A stretch of 64,000 bases of DNA from Bacteroidales bacterium (GTDB lineage: Bacteria > Bacteroidota > Bacteroidia > Bacteroidales > UBA1402), in the NCBI GenBank assembly GCA_017380635.1, contig JAFODP010000017.1, positions 1-64,000 on the forward strand, read 5' to 3'. Positions 1 to 7,856 of the stretch are shown in pieces. Under the pieces are notes generated by a model, which was not told the DNA's origin, did not search any database, and saw nothing but the letters and a program-made list of their open reading frames with translations. Positions within the stretch are counted from its first letter, which is position 1, and each line of letters starts with the position of its first letter. A program made the position numbers and the translations under genes.

Positions 1-719
1 GCGCGCGCCAACTGTTCATGCGAATCTTCGGCGGTATTTCCATGACCCGGAAAATGCTTCATCACAGCCATCACACCATGATCTTGCAAACCTTGCGCAT
101 AAGCCAAAGCCACACGGGCCACTTGCTTGGCATCGGCACCGAAAGCGCGGGTATTAATGACAGGATTGGCCGGATTACTGTTCACATCTACCACGGGCGC
201 AAAATTCACCTGTATACCCATCGCCCTCAACTGACGCGCTGTTTCCGCACCATATTCATACCAAAGAGTACTATCTTGAATAGCCGCAATACTGGTACTG
301 CGGGGAAAAGCCATCGCATCTTTCAAACGCATCGCCAAGCCCCATTCGGCATCGGCGGCAATCATCAAGGGAACGGAGGCCATCGATTGAATGTGATTGG
401 TGGCACGCGCCTGATCCAAAATGCTTCCTTTATCGAAAAACAAGCCTCCAATTTGCTGTTCCTTTACCCATTTGGTAATTTTCTCCGGCCATCCGTTGCC
501 CGGCTGCGAACTCACCACCGGCATAAAAAGCTGTGCCACCCGCGCACGACGATCTAAAGTCTGCATCACCGAATCTACCCATTGTACACAAGCCTCATCG
601 TAGCGCACCGAGGCCAACAAGGAAGCTTCTGCCACAGGCTGCGCATTAACAAACAAAGAGCAAGCCAAGAGCGAAAGGCTTGCCATCCAATTTTTTATCT
701 CAATTATCTTTATTTTCAT
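1..719 (-). CDS. Glycoside hydrolase family 3 (NagZ-type) exported protein, N-terminal part, cut by window edge
   Basis: The reading frame starts at 719 and leaves the window at base 1, leaving 239 codons. A hydrophobic segment at about residues 12-27 ending in VNAQ looks like a signal peptide. The GH3 catalytic fold follows: AADAEWG near 121-127, NFAPVVDVN near 172-180, and KHFPGHGNTAEDSH at 221-234, which is the KHFPGHG-x4-DSH signature of NagZ-type beta-N-acetylglucosaminidases (the His of DSH is their acid/base). The family cleaves N-acetylglucosaminyl linkages in peptidoglycan fragments; in Bacteroidota such N-terminal domains are often fused to a beta-lactamase-like domain, which could lie beyond the edge. 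The ATG overlaps the stop of the upstream phosphoesterase gene (ATGA), so it is the third gene of that operon. The true length cannot be judged. Confidence 0.88.
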   Translation of the reverse strand, partial: MKIKIIEIKNWMASLSLLACSLFVNAQPVAEASLLASVRYDEACVQWVDSVMQTLDRRARVAQLFMPVVSSQPGNGWPEKITKWVKEQQIGGLFFDKGSILDQARATNHIQSMASVPLMIAADAEWGLAMRLKDAMAFPRSTSIAAIQDSTLWYEYGAETARQLRAMGIQVNFAPVVDVNSNPANPVINTRAFGADAKQVARVALAYAQGLQDHGVMAVMKHFPGHGNTAEDSHEQLAR

Positions 720-1573
720 TCTACTGCAACCATTAAATCCATGCGACCCAAATACACGCCATCCTTGCCCATCTGCGTAATCAGCACAGCACGTCCATCT
801 TTGTTATAATATGTTTTGGGAGCTTTCAGAAAAGTATGACTATGACCTCCTACAATGACGTCGATATAACGCGAGCCTTCGGCCAATTTAATATCACAAA
901 GGCCATTGGAGCTATAGCCCAAATGCGACAAACATATCACGATATCGCAAGATTGTTCCTTCAGAAATTTGGCATAACGATCGGCCTGGGCCAGCGCGTC
1001 CATATACACCAGATTTGCTCTATTAACCGAAGTAACCAGATTGTCCAACTTGATTCCCGCCGACACGATACCTATTTTCAGAGAAGCTTTCTGCAAGATA
1101 AGATAAGGCTGCGTTTTACCATTCAAAGCCGTAGCTGACAAATCGTAATTACTGCAAATCACCGGAAACTTAGCTTTGGAAAGCATTTCCGCCAAAGCAT
1201 CTATACCGCGGTCGAATTCATGATTGCCCAAAGTGACTGCATCGTAACGCATACGGTTCATCATCTCCACTTCTACCTTGCCATCGAAATAATTGAAATA
1301 AGGCGTTCCCTGCACAAAATCGCCGGCATCGAGCAGAAGCACCTGCGCCTTCTTTTTCTTCGCCTCCTGACGAATCTGACGAATGGCCGCTTCCCGACGC
1401 AACACACCACCTTGGTCAGCATAGCGTTTGGCCGAAGCCTCTATCGGATCGATACGACTGTGGGTATCGTTGGTATGCAAAATAATCAGATGAACACTGT
1501 CGGGTTGAGCTGCCTGTCCGCCAACTAAGCCAAACAAAAGCAAAAACATTAAAAGGAAGCAATATTTTTTCAT
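716..1573 (-). CDS. Exported 5'-nucleotidase-type metallophosphoesterase domain protein
   Basis: 285 residues: a signal peptide (about 1-22), then the calcineurin-like metallophosphoesterase domain of the UshA/5'-nucleotidase family. Visible metal-ligand motifs are HTNDTH (33-38), LDAGDFVQG (81-89), LGNHEFD (115-121) and GGHSH near 242-246. The protein stops where the substrate-binding C-terminal domain of a normal UshA (about 550 residues) would begin. That missing domain is encoded by the gene just upstream, with an ATGA overlap, so the two products probably work together in the periplasm on nucleotides or related phosphate esters. Split 5'-nucleotidases of this kind are known in Bacteroidota. 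Substrate is not predictable from sequence. Confidence 0.9.
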   Translation of the reverse strand: MKKYCFLLMFLLLFGLVGGQAAQPDSVHLIILHTNDTHSRIDPIEASAKRYADQGGVLRREAAIRQIRQEAKKKKAQVLLLDAGDFVQGTPYFNYFDGKVEVEMMNRMRYDAVTLGNHEFDRGIDALAEMLSKAKFPVICSNYDLSATALNGKTQPYLILQKASLKIGIVSAGIKLDNLVTSVNRANLVYMDALAQADRYAKFLKEQSCDIVICLSHLGYSSNGLCDIKLAEGSRYIDVIVGGHSHTFLKAPKTYYNKDGRAVLITQMGKDGVYLGRMDLMVAVE

Positions 1574-2319
1574 GGCAATATCTTGAATCGTTCATCCACA
1601 TAAGGACGGATTAATTTCCCTTCGAGAGAAAGAATTTCCATTTCCCTACATACTAAAGGTCTAAAAAACAGCTTGGTATAACGCGTATCCAAAGCACGAC
1701 GAAAGGCAGTCATACCGCCACTACCCTGTGCCAGATAATCGATGGTGACGATGGTATAGACGCGGTCTTTGTCCCAGGCTTTGCCGTTTATCGTCAGTTT
1801 TTCCAAACGTCCATCCTTCACTTCGATGGAAGCATTGGCAAAAGATTCCGTGCCTCGACGCGCGATGGTTTTCATCAGGCTCATCACATCGGAAGCCTTC
1901 ATTTTCAGCACCACCACCTCGTTTTCGAAAGGAATGCATTCGTACATATCGGCCATGGTTATCGGACCTTCAGGCAAAGCTTTGCGAAAAGCATGATTGT
2001 TGATAACAGCCATATCGATAGGTTCGTCGCAATGTTCAGACATTTGTCGAAACAAAGCATCCACCATCCAAAAATTCAAAGCACCGGCAGGATCGCCCGC
2101 TTGAAGGCTTGCCGTGGCATTGACCAAAACAGTATGCAAATCCCTGTCCAAAAGAGCCTGATAGGGCGCCAGATAGCGTCGCATGGAGGCATCACGATGC
2201 GCATCATAGGAGTCATCCACAGAGATACGCTCGGAAGAAATCAGCCGATACGACGATTGCGCATCCGCAAAAAGACTGATACAGAGAAATATAATAAAGT
2301 AGCTAAAGCGTCTTTTCAT
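1570..2319 (-). CDS. 5'-nucleotidase C-terminal (substrate-binding) domain protein
   Basis: 249 residues from the chosen ATG at 2319, which begins a clear signal peptide (MKRRFSYFIIFLCISLFADA); an in-frame extension upstream to 2391 would run through the promoter and is unlikely. The mature part matches the C-terminal domain of 5'-nucleotidases: FWMVDALFRQ-type segment, NNHAFRKALPEGPITMADMY, PFENEVVVLKMKASDVMSL and the YTIVTIDYLAQGSGGM segment. In fused enzymes this domain positions the nucleotide base. No metallophosphoesterase motif is present; that half is the next gene downstream (ATGA overlap). Gene order (C-terminal half first) is the reverse of the order in the fused enzyme. First gene of the operon, read from a -7 box at 2338-2345. 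Confidence 0.85.
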   Translation of the reverse strand: MKRRFSYFIIFLCISLFADAQSSYRLISSERISVDDSYDAHRDASMRRYLAPYQALLDRDLHTVLVNATASLQAGDPAGALNFWMVDALFRQMSEHCDEPIDMAVINNHAFRKALPEGPITMADMYECIPFENEVVVLKMKASDVMSLMKTIARRGTESFANASIEVKDGRLEKLTINGKAWDKDRVYTIVTIDYLAQGSGGMTAFRRALDTRYTKLFFRPLVCREMEILSLEGKLIRPYVDERFKILP

Positions 2320-2337
2320 CTTATTTTTTTGAACGTG

Positions 2338-2345
2338 CGAAGATA
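2338..2345 (-). promoter_or_regulatory. -7 promoter box of the split 5'-nucleotidase operon
   Basis: On the minus strand the bases read TATCTTCG, one mismatch from the Bacteroidota -7 consensus TAnnTTTG, with about 18 bases to the ATG at 2319. No convincing -33 box was picked out. Inferred from consensus only. Confidence 0.5.
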
Positions 2346-2367
2346 GCTTTTTTTCGCAAAAAAGTCC

Positions 2368-2375
2368 TATTTTTG
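2368..2375 (+). promoter_or_regulatory. -7 promoter box of the small barrel protein gene
   Basis: TATTTTTG is an exact match to the Bacteroidota -7 consensus TAnnTTTG, 27 bases before the ATG at 2403. It lies back to back with the divergent box at 2338-2345. Confidence 0.55.
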
Positions 2376-2402
2376 CCGAGGAATTATCCACGGAAGAACG
2401 AC

Positions 2403-2939
2403 ATGAAAATAAGAATATATCTACTTATCATCGGATTGATTGCTCTCTCGGCTCAAACCACTTATGCCAAAGACAAAGAATCGACAAAAAAATGGAACAA
2501 AACCGGCATTTATTTCATGTCGAGCACTTATAACGACGGCCAGCAATGGCAACGCGGAGAAACCTACGGCGTGGGATTGTTTCACAACTATCGTTTTATC
2601 AAGACCTTGTATTATCAACCCGAACTTTCCTATCATCTGACGCAAGGCGAAGGACACAGTTTACAGACGCATTTGCATTTCGTTCCCCTGCAATTGCAAT
2701 TCGGCCTGCATTTGGGATTGATCAGACCTTTCATCAGCGGCGGCGTGTATTATCATTTCTCGGCCAGTTCGCGCAATGCGGAAGGAGAAAACATTCATTT
2801 GGGCAGTTTGAGCGAGCGTTCGGCTTATGGCTATTTTTACGGAGCCGGCATCGATTTTATCAATACCTTGCAATTATTTTATCGACAACAAAACAACGGC
2901 CTGAGCGAACATCAGATTGGGCTTTCTTTAATATTTTAA
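2403..2939 (+). CDS. Small outer-membrane beta-barrel-like protein of unknown function
   Basis: 178 residues from the ATG at 2403, chosen because it starts a signal peptide (MKIRIYLLIIGLIALSAQTTYA) and lies just after a consensus -7 box. The mature protein is made of alternating hydrophobic/polar stretches rich in Tyr, Phe and Gly (for example YGVGLFHNYRF, YYQPELSYHL, PFISGGVYYHF, YFYGAGIDF) and ends in Phe, as expected for an eight-strand outer-membrane barrel (OmpW/PorT-like). I do not recognise a specific family and assign no function. It ends 4 bases before nadE and is probably co-transcribed with it, a context that does not suggest a role. Confidence 0.72.
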   Translation: MKIRIYLLIIGLIALSAQTTYAKDKESTKKWNKTGIYFMSSTYNDGQQWQRGETYGVGLFHNYRFIKTLYYQPELSYHLTQGEGHSLQTHLHFVPLQLQFGLHLGLIRPFISGGVYYHFSASSRNAEGENIHLGSLSERSAYGYFYGAGIDFINTLQLFYRQQNNGLSEHQIGLSLIF

Positions 2940-2943
2940 GCAT

Positions 2944-4824
2944 ATGAAGTACGGATTTCTCAAAGTGGCAGCCGGCGTTCCCGCCCTGAAAGTAGCAGAT
3001 TGTCAATACAATGCTCAACAAATCATCGCCTTGATGCAAGATGCCGAAAGCCAGACTTGCGATGTACTGGCCTTGCCACAGCTCTGCATCAGCGGCAGCA
3101 CTTGTGGCGACCTGTTTTTCCAGAGCAGCCTGCTCGACGATGCCGGACAAGCCCTCTGCCGTATTCTGGAGGCCAGCGAAGAAATGTCGCTCCTTACGTT
3201 CGTGGGCATGCCTTTGCTAATCGGACAGAAACTTTACAACTGCAGCATCGCCATCCAACAAGGAAAAATATTGGGCATCATTCCCGATACGCATCCCGCC
3301 CAGGCCCAGCAACGCTGGTTTAGTCAAGATTTCCCCTACGAAGAAATAGAACTTTTCGACGAAAGCATTCCTTGTTCGCCCTTCTTGCACATTCAAATGG
3401 GAGAAGCCGGCATTGCGCTTATTTTCCAACACGAAGACAGCTTGATGCAGAGAGCAGAAACATTGGCTTTATCGGGAGCCAACATCCTTATTCATCAAGC
3501 TTGTCAAAGCGATTTGCAAGGAAAATACCAAGGCATTAAAAGACAGATGCAAAGTTGTTCGCAGACACTGCACGCCGCTTCGGTCTATGTTTCTGCCGGC
3601 ATGGGTGAAAGCAGTGGCGACGCCCTTTATGGCGGACATGCACTCATCGTAGAAGAGGGAGAAATCTTGAGCGAAGCACCGGCTTTCCAAATCAACAGCC
3701 AACTGATTGTCAGCGACATCAACCTAAGCAGATTATCCGCCCAAAGATTGCGCCATTCCGCTTTCCGTCAGGCAAATATCACGGAAAGTTTAGCGATAAG
3801 TGCCGAGAGCCGCGCCGACCAGGAGCATTTGCATCGTCGTTTGGAAAAATTGCCTCTCGTGCCGAAAAGTGCAGAAGAATTCGAAGAAATTTTCAACATT
3901 CAGGTTTGCGGATTGGCCCGACGCATGCAGCATATCGGTTTGCCCAATCTAGTTATCGGTATTTCCGGCGGCTTGGATTCGACACTCAGTTTGTTGGTGG
4001 CAGTCAAGGCTTGCGATAAATTAGGCCTGAGCCGCGAAAAAGTATTGGGTATCACCATGCCCGGTTTCGGCACTAGCGACAGAACTTATTACAACGCGCT
4101 GCATCTGATGAAAGCCTTAGGCATCAGCACACGCGAAATCAGCATCAAACAAGCCTGCGAACAACACTTCTCCGATATCGGTCACGATGCTTCGCAACAC
4201 AATATCGTCTACGAAAACGCCCAAGCCCGCGAGCGCACCCAGATTTTGATGGACGTAGCCAATCAGGTGAACGGCATAGTCATCGGCACCGGCGACCTAT
4301 CGGAACTTGCCTTAGGTTGGGCCACTTACAACGGCGACCACATGTCGATGTACAGCACCAACGCCAGCATTTCCAAAACTTTGGTGAGAGAATTGGTAGC
4401 TTGGATTGCCCGCAGTGAAATGCCTGAAGATTGCGCCCGTCTGCTCGTGGACATCATCGACACACCGGTAAGTCCGGAACTTTTGCCCACCGACCAAAGC
4501 GGCAAGATTGCCCAAAAGACCGAAGATCTGGTTGGCCCTTACGAACTGCACGACTTTTTCCTCTATCATCTTTTGATGGACGCCTGCCCGATGGACCAAT
4601 TGTTTTTCATGGCCCAGGAAAGTTTCCGCGACAATTACGACAAGGACACCATTTTGCACTGGCTCAAAACCTTTGTGCGCCGATTCTTCACGCAACAATT
4701 CAAACGTGCTTGTCTGCCCGAAGGAGCCCAAGCCGGACTTATTTCCTTGTCGCCACGAGGCGCCTGGTCGATGCCCTGCGATGCCATCTATCGCGCCTGG
4801 ATGGAGGCCTTGGAAAATCTCTAA
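2944..4824 (+). CDS. nadE: NAD(+) synthetase with degenerate N-terminal glutaminase domain
   Basis: 626 residues with the two-domain layout of glutamine-dependent NAD synthetase. The C-terminal synthetase domain looks intact: the ATP pyrophosphatase loop SGGLDS (341-346), then GFGTSDRTYYNAL, YENAQARERTQILMD and GTGDLSELALGWATYNGDH. It adenylates and amidates nicotinic acid adenine dinucleotide. The N-terminal nitrilase-like domain (about 1-280) keeps the length and landmarks of the family (TCGDLF at 53-58, GKILGIIP at 107-114, RWF at 124-126) but lacks the Glu-Lys-Cys triad: Glu is Gln46 (LPQLCISG), Lys is Asp115 (IIPDTH), and the ICED segment is replaced by IALIFQHED (157-165) with no Cys. 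I infer that this protein cannot hydrolyse glutamine and uses free ammonia or an external ammonia source. Confidence 0.93.
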   Translation: MKYGFLKVAAGVPALKVADCQYNAQQIIALMQDAESQTCDVLALPQLCISGSTCGDLFFQSSLLDDAGQALCRILEASEEMSLLTFVGMPLLIGQKLYNCSIAIQQGKILGIIPDTHPAQAQQRWFSQDFPYEEIELFDESIPCSPFLHIQMGEAGIALIFQHEDSLMQRAETLALSGANILIHQACQSDLQGKYQGIKRQMQSCSQTLHAASVYVSAGMGESSGDALYGGHALIVEEGEILSEAPAFQINSQLIVSDINLSRLSAQRLRHSAFRQANITESLAISAESRADQEHLHRRLEKLPLVPKSAEEFEEIFNIQVCGLARRMQHIGLPNLVIGISGGLDSTLSLLVAVKACDKLGLSREKVLGITMPGFGTSDRTYYNALHLMKALGISTREISIKQACEQHFSDIGHDASQHNIVYENAQARERTQILMDVANQVNGIVIGTGDLSELALGWATYNGDHMSMYSTNASISKTLVRELVAWIARSEMPEDCARLLVDIIDTPVSPELLPTDQSGKIAQKTEDLVGPYELHDFFLYHLLMDACPMDQLFFMAQESFRDNYDKDTILHWLKTFVRRFFTQQFKRACLPEGAQAGLISLSPRGAWSMPCDAIYRAWMEALENL

Positions 4825-4866
4825 AGATTTTTCTTGAGCAATCTTGCAGTATCAGAAAGATTTATC

Positions 4867-4874
4867 TATCTTTG
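4867..4874 (+). promoter_or_regulatory. -7 promoter box of rplS
   Basis: TATCTTTG matches TAnnTTTG exactly. A CTTG at 4843-4846 lies 20 bases upstream and could be the -33 element. Transcription from here would leave a leader of about 80 bases before the rplS ATG at 4958, long for this window. Confidence 0.65.
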
Positions 4875-4957
4875 CGGCCGCTTTCGGAGCCTCTGTCGGA
4901 GTTATGAGAGAACCGGGTATGCTACGCGAGAAATTAACAAATAAAAGTTTATCAATC

Positions 4958-5305
4958 ATGGACTTGATTAAAATTGCCGAACAGGCATTTGCAACCGGAA
5001 AGGAACATCCTTCCTTCAAAGCTGGTGACACCATCACCATCGCTTATCGTATTAAAGAAGGTAACAAAGAACGTATTCAGAACTATCGTGGCGTGGTTAT
5101 CAAAATCAGCGGTCATGGTGACAAGAAGCGTTTTACTTGCCGCAAAGTATCTGACAACGTTGGTGTTGAACGTATTTTCCCCTTGGAATCTCCGTTTATC
5201 GAAAGCATCATTGTTAACAAGGTAGGTAAGGTTCGTCGCGCTAAATTGTATTATTTGCGTGCTCTCACCGGTAAGAAAGCCCGTATCAAAGAAAAAAGAG
5301 GTTAA
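4958..5305 (+). CDS. rplS: 50S ribosomal protein L19 (bL19)
   Basis: 115 residues from the ATG at 4958, the normal start for L19 ([11 protein letters not shown]...); a longer in-frame reading from 4844 would include the promoter and is rejected. Family landmarks are [54 protein letters not shown] and the basic tail [21 protein letters not shown]19 sits at the 30S-50S interface. It has its own promoter, an approximately 80-base leader and its own terminator, so it is a single-gene unit between nadE and the macroglobulin/TonB-plug gene rather than part of the rpsP-rimM-trmD-rplS operon known from other phyla. Confidence 0.98.
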   Translation: MDLIKIAEQAFATGKEHPSFKAGDTITIAYRIKEGNKERIQNYRGVVIKISGHGDKKRFTCRKVSDNVGVERIFPLESPFIESIIVNKVGKVRRAKLYYLRALTGKKARIKEKRG

Positions 5306-5326
5306 TCACTACCCTACTTTTCTCAT

Positions 5327-5366
5327 AAAAGCAAGTTTCTCCACGAAGCTTGCTTTTTTTGTTTTT
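5327..5366 (+). terminator. Rho-independent terminator after rplS
   Basis: A hairpin with arms AAAAGCAAG (5327-5335) and CTTGCTTTT (5349-5357) continues into a T-rich run. It lies 21 bases after the rplS stop. Confidence 0.85.
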
Positions 5367-5385
5367 ATCTAAGCGCGCTTCGTTG

Positions 5386-5393
5386 TATCTTCG
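5386..5393 (+). promoter_or_regulatory. -7 promoter box of the macroglobulin/TonB-plug gene
   Basis: TATCTTCG, one mismatch from TAnnTTTG, lies 18 bases before the ATG at 5412 and just after the rplS terminator. Confidence 0.5.
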
Positions 5394-5411
5394 CGCACAA
5401 ATTGTGACATT

Positions 5412-7853
5412 ATGAAATTAACACGATACCTTTTCTCGATACTGATAGCTTTTGCACTGACACTGCCAAGCTTGTTGGCGCAGGAAAATCCATCCGAACG
5501 ATTGGTAAACAAATTGATAGAACAGAGCCAGACTTATCCTCAGGAAAAAATCTATCTGCACACCGACAAACCTTATTATTCCGCCGGCGATACCATCTGG
5601 TTCAAAGCCTACTTGCTGCATGCGGGCCTGCATCAGGCCATGCCTTTCAGCCGTTACGTGTACGTAGAGCTTATCAATGCACAGAATCAAGTGATTATCA
5701 GAGAAAAAGTACGTCCCGAGAATCAACAATATTATTGTCAGATGCCGCTCGACAGTAAAATGTTGCCAGGACAATACAGCCTGCGCGCCTACACCAACTA
5801 CATGCGCAACATCGACGAAAGATATTTTTTCCGCAAGGATATTTTCATCGGAAACGTCATTCAAAGTGGAGACGATACGCAGGAAGCCATTCTGAATACG
5901 CCTTATTATGAAGGAAATACCGAAACTAACGACAATGCCAACAACGAGTCTGGCCAAGCTTCTTACAGTGTACAGTTTTTCCCCGAAGGTGGTCATCTGA
6001 TAGCCGGAGCCTTGCAGACCGTAGCCTTCAAAGCTGTAGATACGGATGGTTGGGGCTGTCATGTGAGCGGCCATATCGAAGACGCTGACGGCAAGGAATT
6101 GGTTCAGTTTCAAGATGCCCATGCGGGCATGGGAAGTTTTGTGCTGATGGCAGAAAAAAACAAGACTTACACCGCTGTCTGCGAAAACGAATGGGGCGAG
6201 CAAGTTCGCATTGCTTTGCCCGCGGCCACCGATTCCACCTACAGCCTGCAAGTAACGCAACGCGCCCAGCAACTCATAGTCAAGCCCATCGTTCCCATGG
6301 ACGCAACGCTATCGGAAGAATTGTACATGGTAGCCCATTTGCGCGGCGCACCTTATTATACTTACACCTTCCATGCCGAACAGCCTTATGTAGCCCTGCC
6401 CAAAGCAGAATTGCCTGCCGGTGTCATGCAGATTGTATTGATGAATGCTCATGGAGAATGTTTGGCCGAACGTTTGGCATTCATTCGTCAACCACGACAG
6501 AAACTGCTCGAACTCAGTGCCGACAAAACCGCTTATGGAAAACGCGATCGCGCTCATATCCAAGTGAAAACCTTGGCCAATGCCGATTTGTCCGTTTCGG
6601 TCACCACCGATGCTTATGTACAACTGGACAGCTGCGATATGACCATTGAATCGTATTTATTGCTCAGTTCCGATTTGAGAGGCCACATCGAAGAGCCGGG
6701 CACCTATTTTCTGGAAAGCAATCGTCAAGCAGATGCCCAATTGGATATTCTTATGCTGACACAAGGTTGGCGTCGTTATGACATTCCCAAGCTTTGCAGC
6801 GGCCTATTGGACGAACACACGCAACACGAACTGGAAGTAGGCTCCATTCTTTGCGGCAAATTGCAAACCTATCCCATCAGACGAGCCATTCCCAATGCGC
6901 ATATTTCCATTTTCAATGCCGAGCACAATTATTTCAATGCAGTCACCACCGACAACCGTGGCCGCTTCTGCTTCGATGGTTTCGAATACGCCGACAGCAC
7001 GTCATTTTTTGTACAGGCCGAAAAGAAACAACAAGGTGTGATTATGGAACTCAGCATGGAAAATCAGGATTTCCCGCAAGTCAGCTTCAAGATTCCCTAC
7101 AGTCGCAAGGACATGGCCAACGACGAAACTTTGCAACGCTTGTTGCATCACAGCCGCGAACGCTATTATTTCGAAAACGGCACCATGACCATCGACCTGG
7201 ACGAAATCGGCATCACGGTGAAAGCCTCCGACAATATCCGCAAAGAACGTGGCGCCCTATACCATTATGCCAGCTACACGTTCGAACCGGAAGACATCGA
7301 AGATTTTGCCGGAGCCACATTGATAGACATTCTCTTGCAAGCGCCCGGCATCACGCTGAACTCCACCGGCGACGGCATCCTTATGCGCAATGTCACCCCT
7401 TTGATTGTCATCAACAACATGACGGGACAAATGCAAGATCTCAGCACCATCCAACCCATGGACGTGGAAATGATTGACATTTTGAGAGATCCTTCGCAAA
7501 CAGCTTTATATCAAGGCGGCGGCAACGGCGTTATCTGCATTTATCTGAAACAGGGCCAACGCAACGAAGAGCGACCTTTGGGAAGCCATCAGAAAGTGGT
7601 TCCTTATCTGGGTTACACCTCGCCCAAGGAGTTTTATCAGCCTATCTATTCGGTGGAAAAGAATCGTAACAACAACCTGCCCGATTATCGCAGCACGCTC
7701 TATTGGCAACCCAACTTGACTTGTGATGAAAACGGCATGGCCGACTTCCGATTCTACACCGGCGACAGCAAAAGCGACTGCACCATTCTGGTAGAAGGTA
7801 TCGGTCCTAAAGGTGAAATCTTACGTAAAGTGTTGAAAGTACAAGGTAAATAA
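5412..7853 (+). CDS. Exported macroglobulin-domain / TonB-receptor-plug-like protein
   Basis: 813 residues. A signal peptide (about 1-23, ending LLAQ) is followed by an MG2-type macroglobulin domain (EKIYLHTDKPYYSAGDTIWF at about 45-64; MLPGQYSLRAYTNYMRN), further beta-sandwich segments, a carboxypeptidase-regulatory-like segment near residue 500 (SIFNAEHNYFNAVTTDNRG), and near 635-715 a TonB-receptor plug-like segment (IDILLQAPGI, LIVINNM, MIDILRDPSQTALYQGGGNG). No C-terminal beta-barrel follows; the protein ends after a short beta-rich tail. Such barrel-less plug proteins are common in Bacteroidota but their role is not established; periplasmic or outer-membrane surface placement is inferred. 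Single-gene unit, convergent with nadK. Confidence 0.8.
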   Translation: MKLTRYLFSILIAFALTLPSLLAQENPSERLVNKLIEQSQTYPQEKIYLHTDKPYYSAGDTIWFKAYLLHAGLHQAMPFSRYVYVELINAQNQVIIREKVRPENQQYYCQMPLDSKMLPGQYSLRAYTNYMRNIDERYFFRKDIFIGNVIQSGDDTQEAILNTPYYEGNTETNDNANNESGQASYSVQFFPEGGHLIAGALQTVAFKAVDTDGWGCHVSGHIEDADGKELVQFQDAHAGMGSFVLMAEKNKTYTAVCENEWGEQVRIALPAATDSTYSLQVTQRAQQLIVKPIVPMDATLSEELYMVAHLRGAPYYTYTFHAEQPYVALPKAELPAGVMQIVLMNAHGECLAERLAFIRQPRQKLLELSADKTAYGKRDRAHIQVKTLANADLSVSVTTDAYVQLDSCDMTIESYLLLSSDLRGHIEEPGTYFLESNRQADAQLDILMLTQGWRRYDIPKLCSGLLDEHTQHELEVGSILCGKLQTYPIRRAIPNAHISIFNAEHNYFNAVTTDNRGRFCFDGFEYADSTSFFVQAEKKQQGVIMELSMENQDFPQVSFKIPYSRKDMANDETLQRLLHHSRERYYFENGTMTIDLDEIGITVKASDNIRKERGALYHYASYTFEPEDIEDFAGATLIDILLQAPGITLNSTGDGILMRNVTPLIVINNMTGQMQDLSTIQPMDVEMIDILRDPSQTALYQGGGNGVICIYLKQGQRNEERPLGSHQKVVPYLGYTSPKEFYQPIYSVEKNRNNNLPDYRSTLYWQPNLTCDENGMADFRFYTGDSKSDCTILVEGIGPKGEILRKVLKVQGK

Positions 7854-7856
7854 ACT

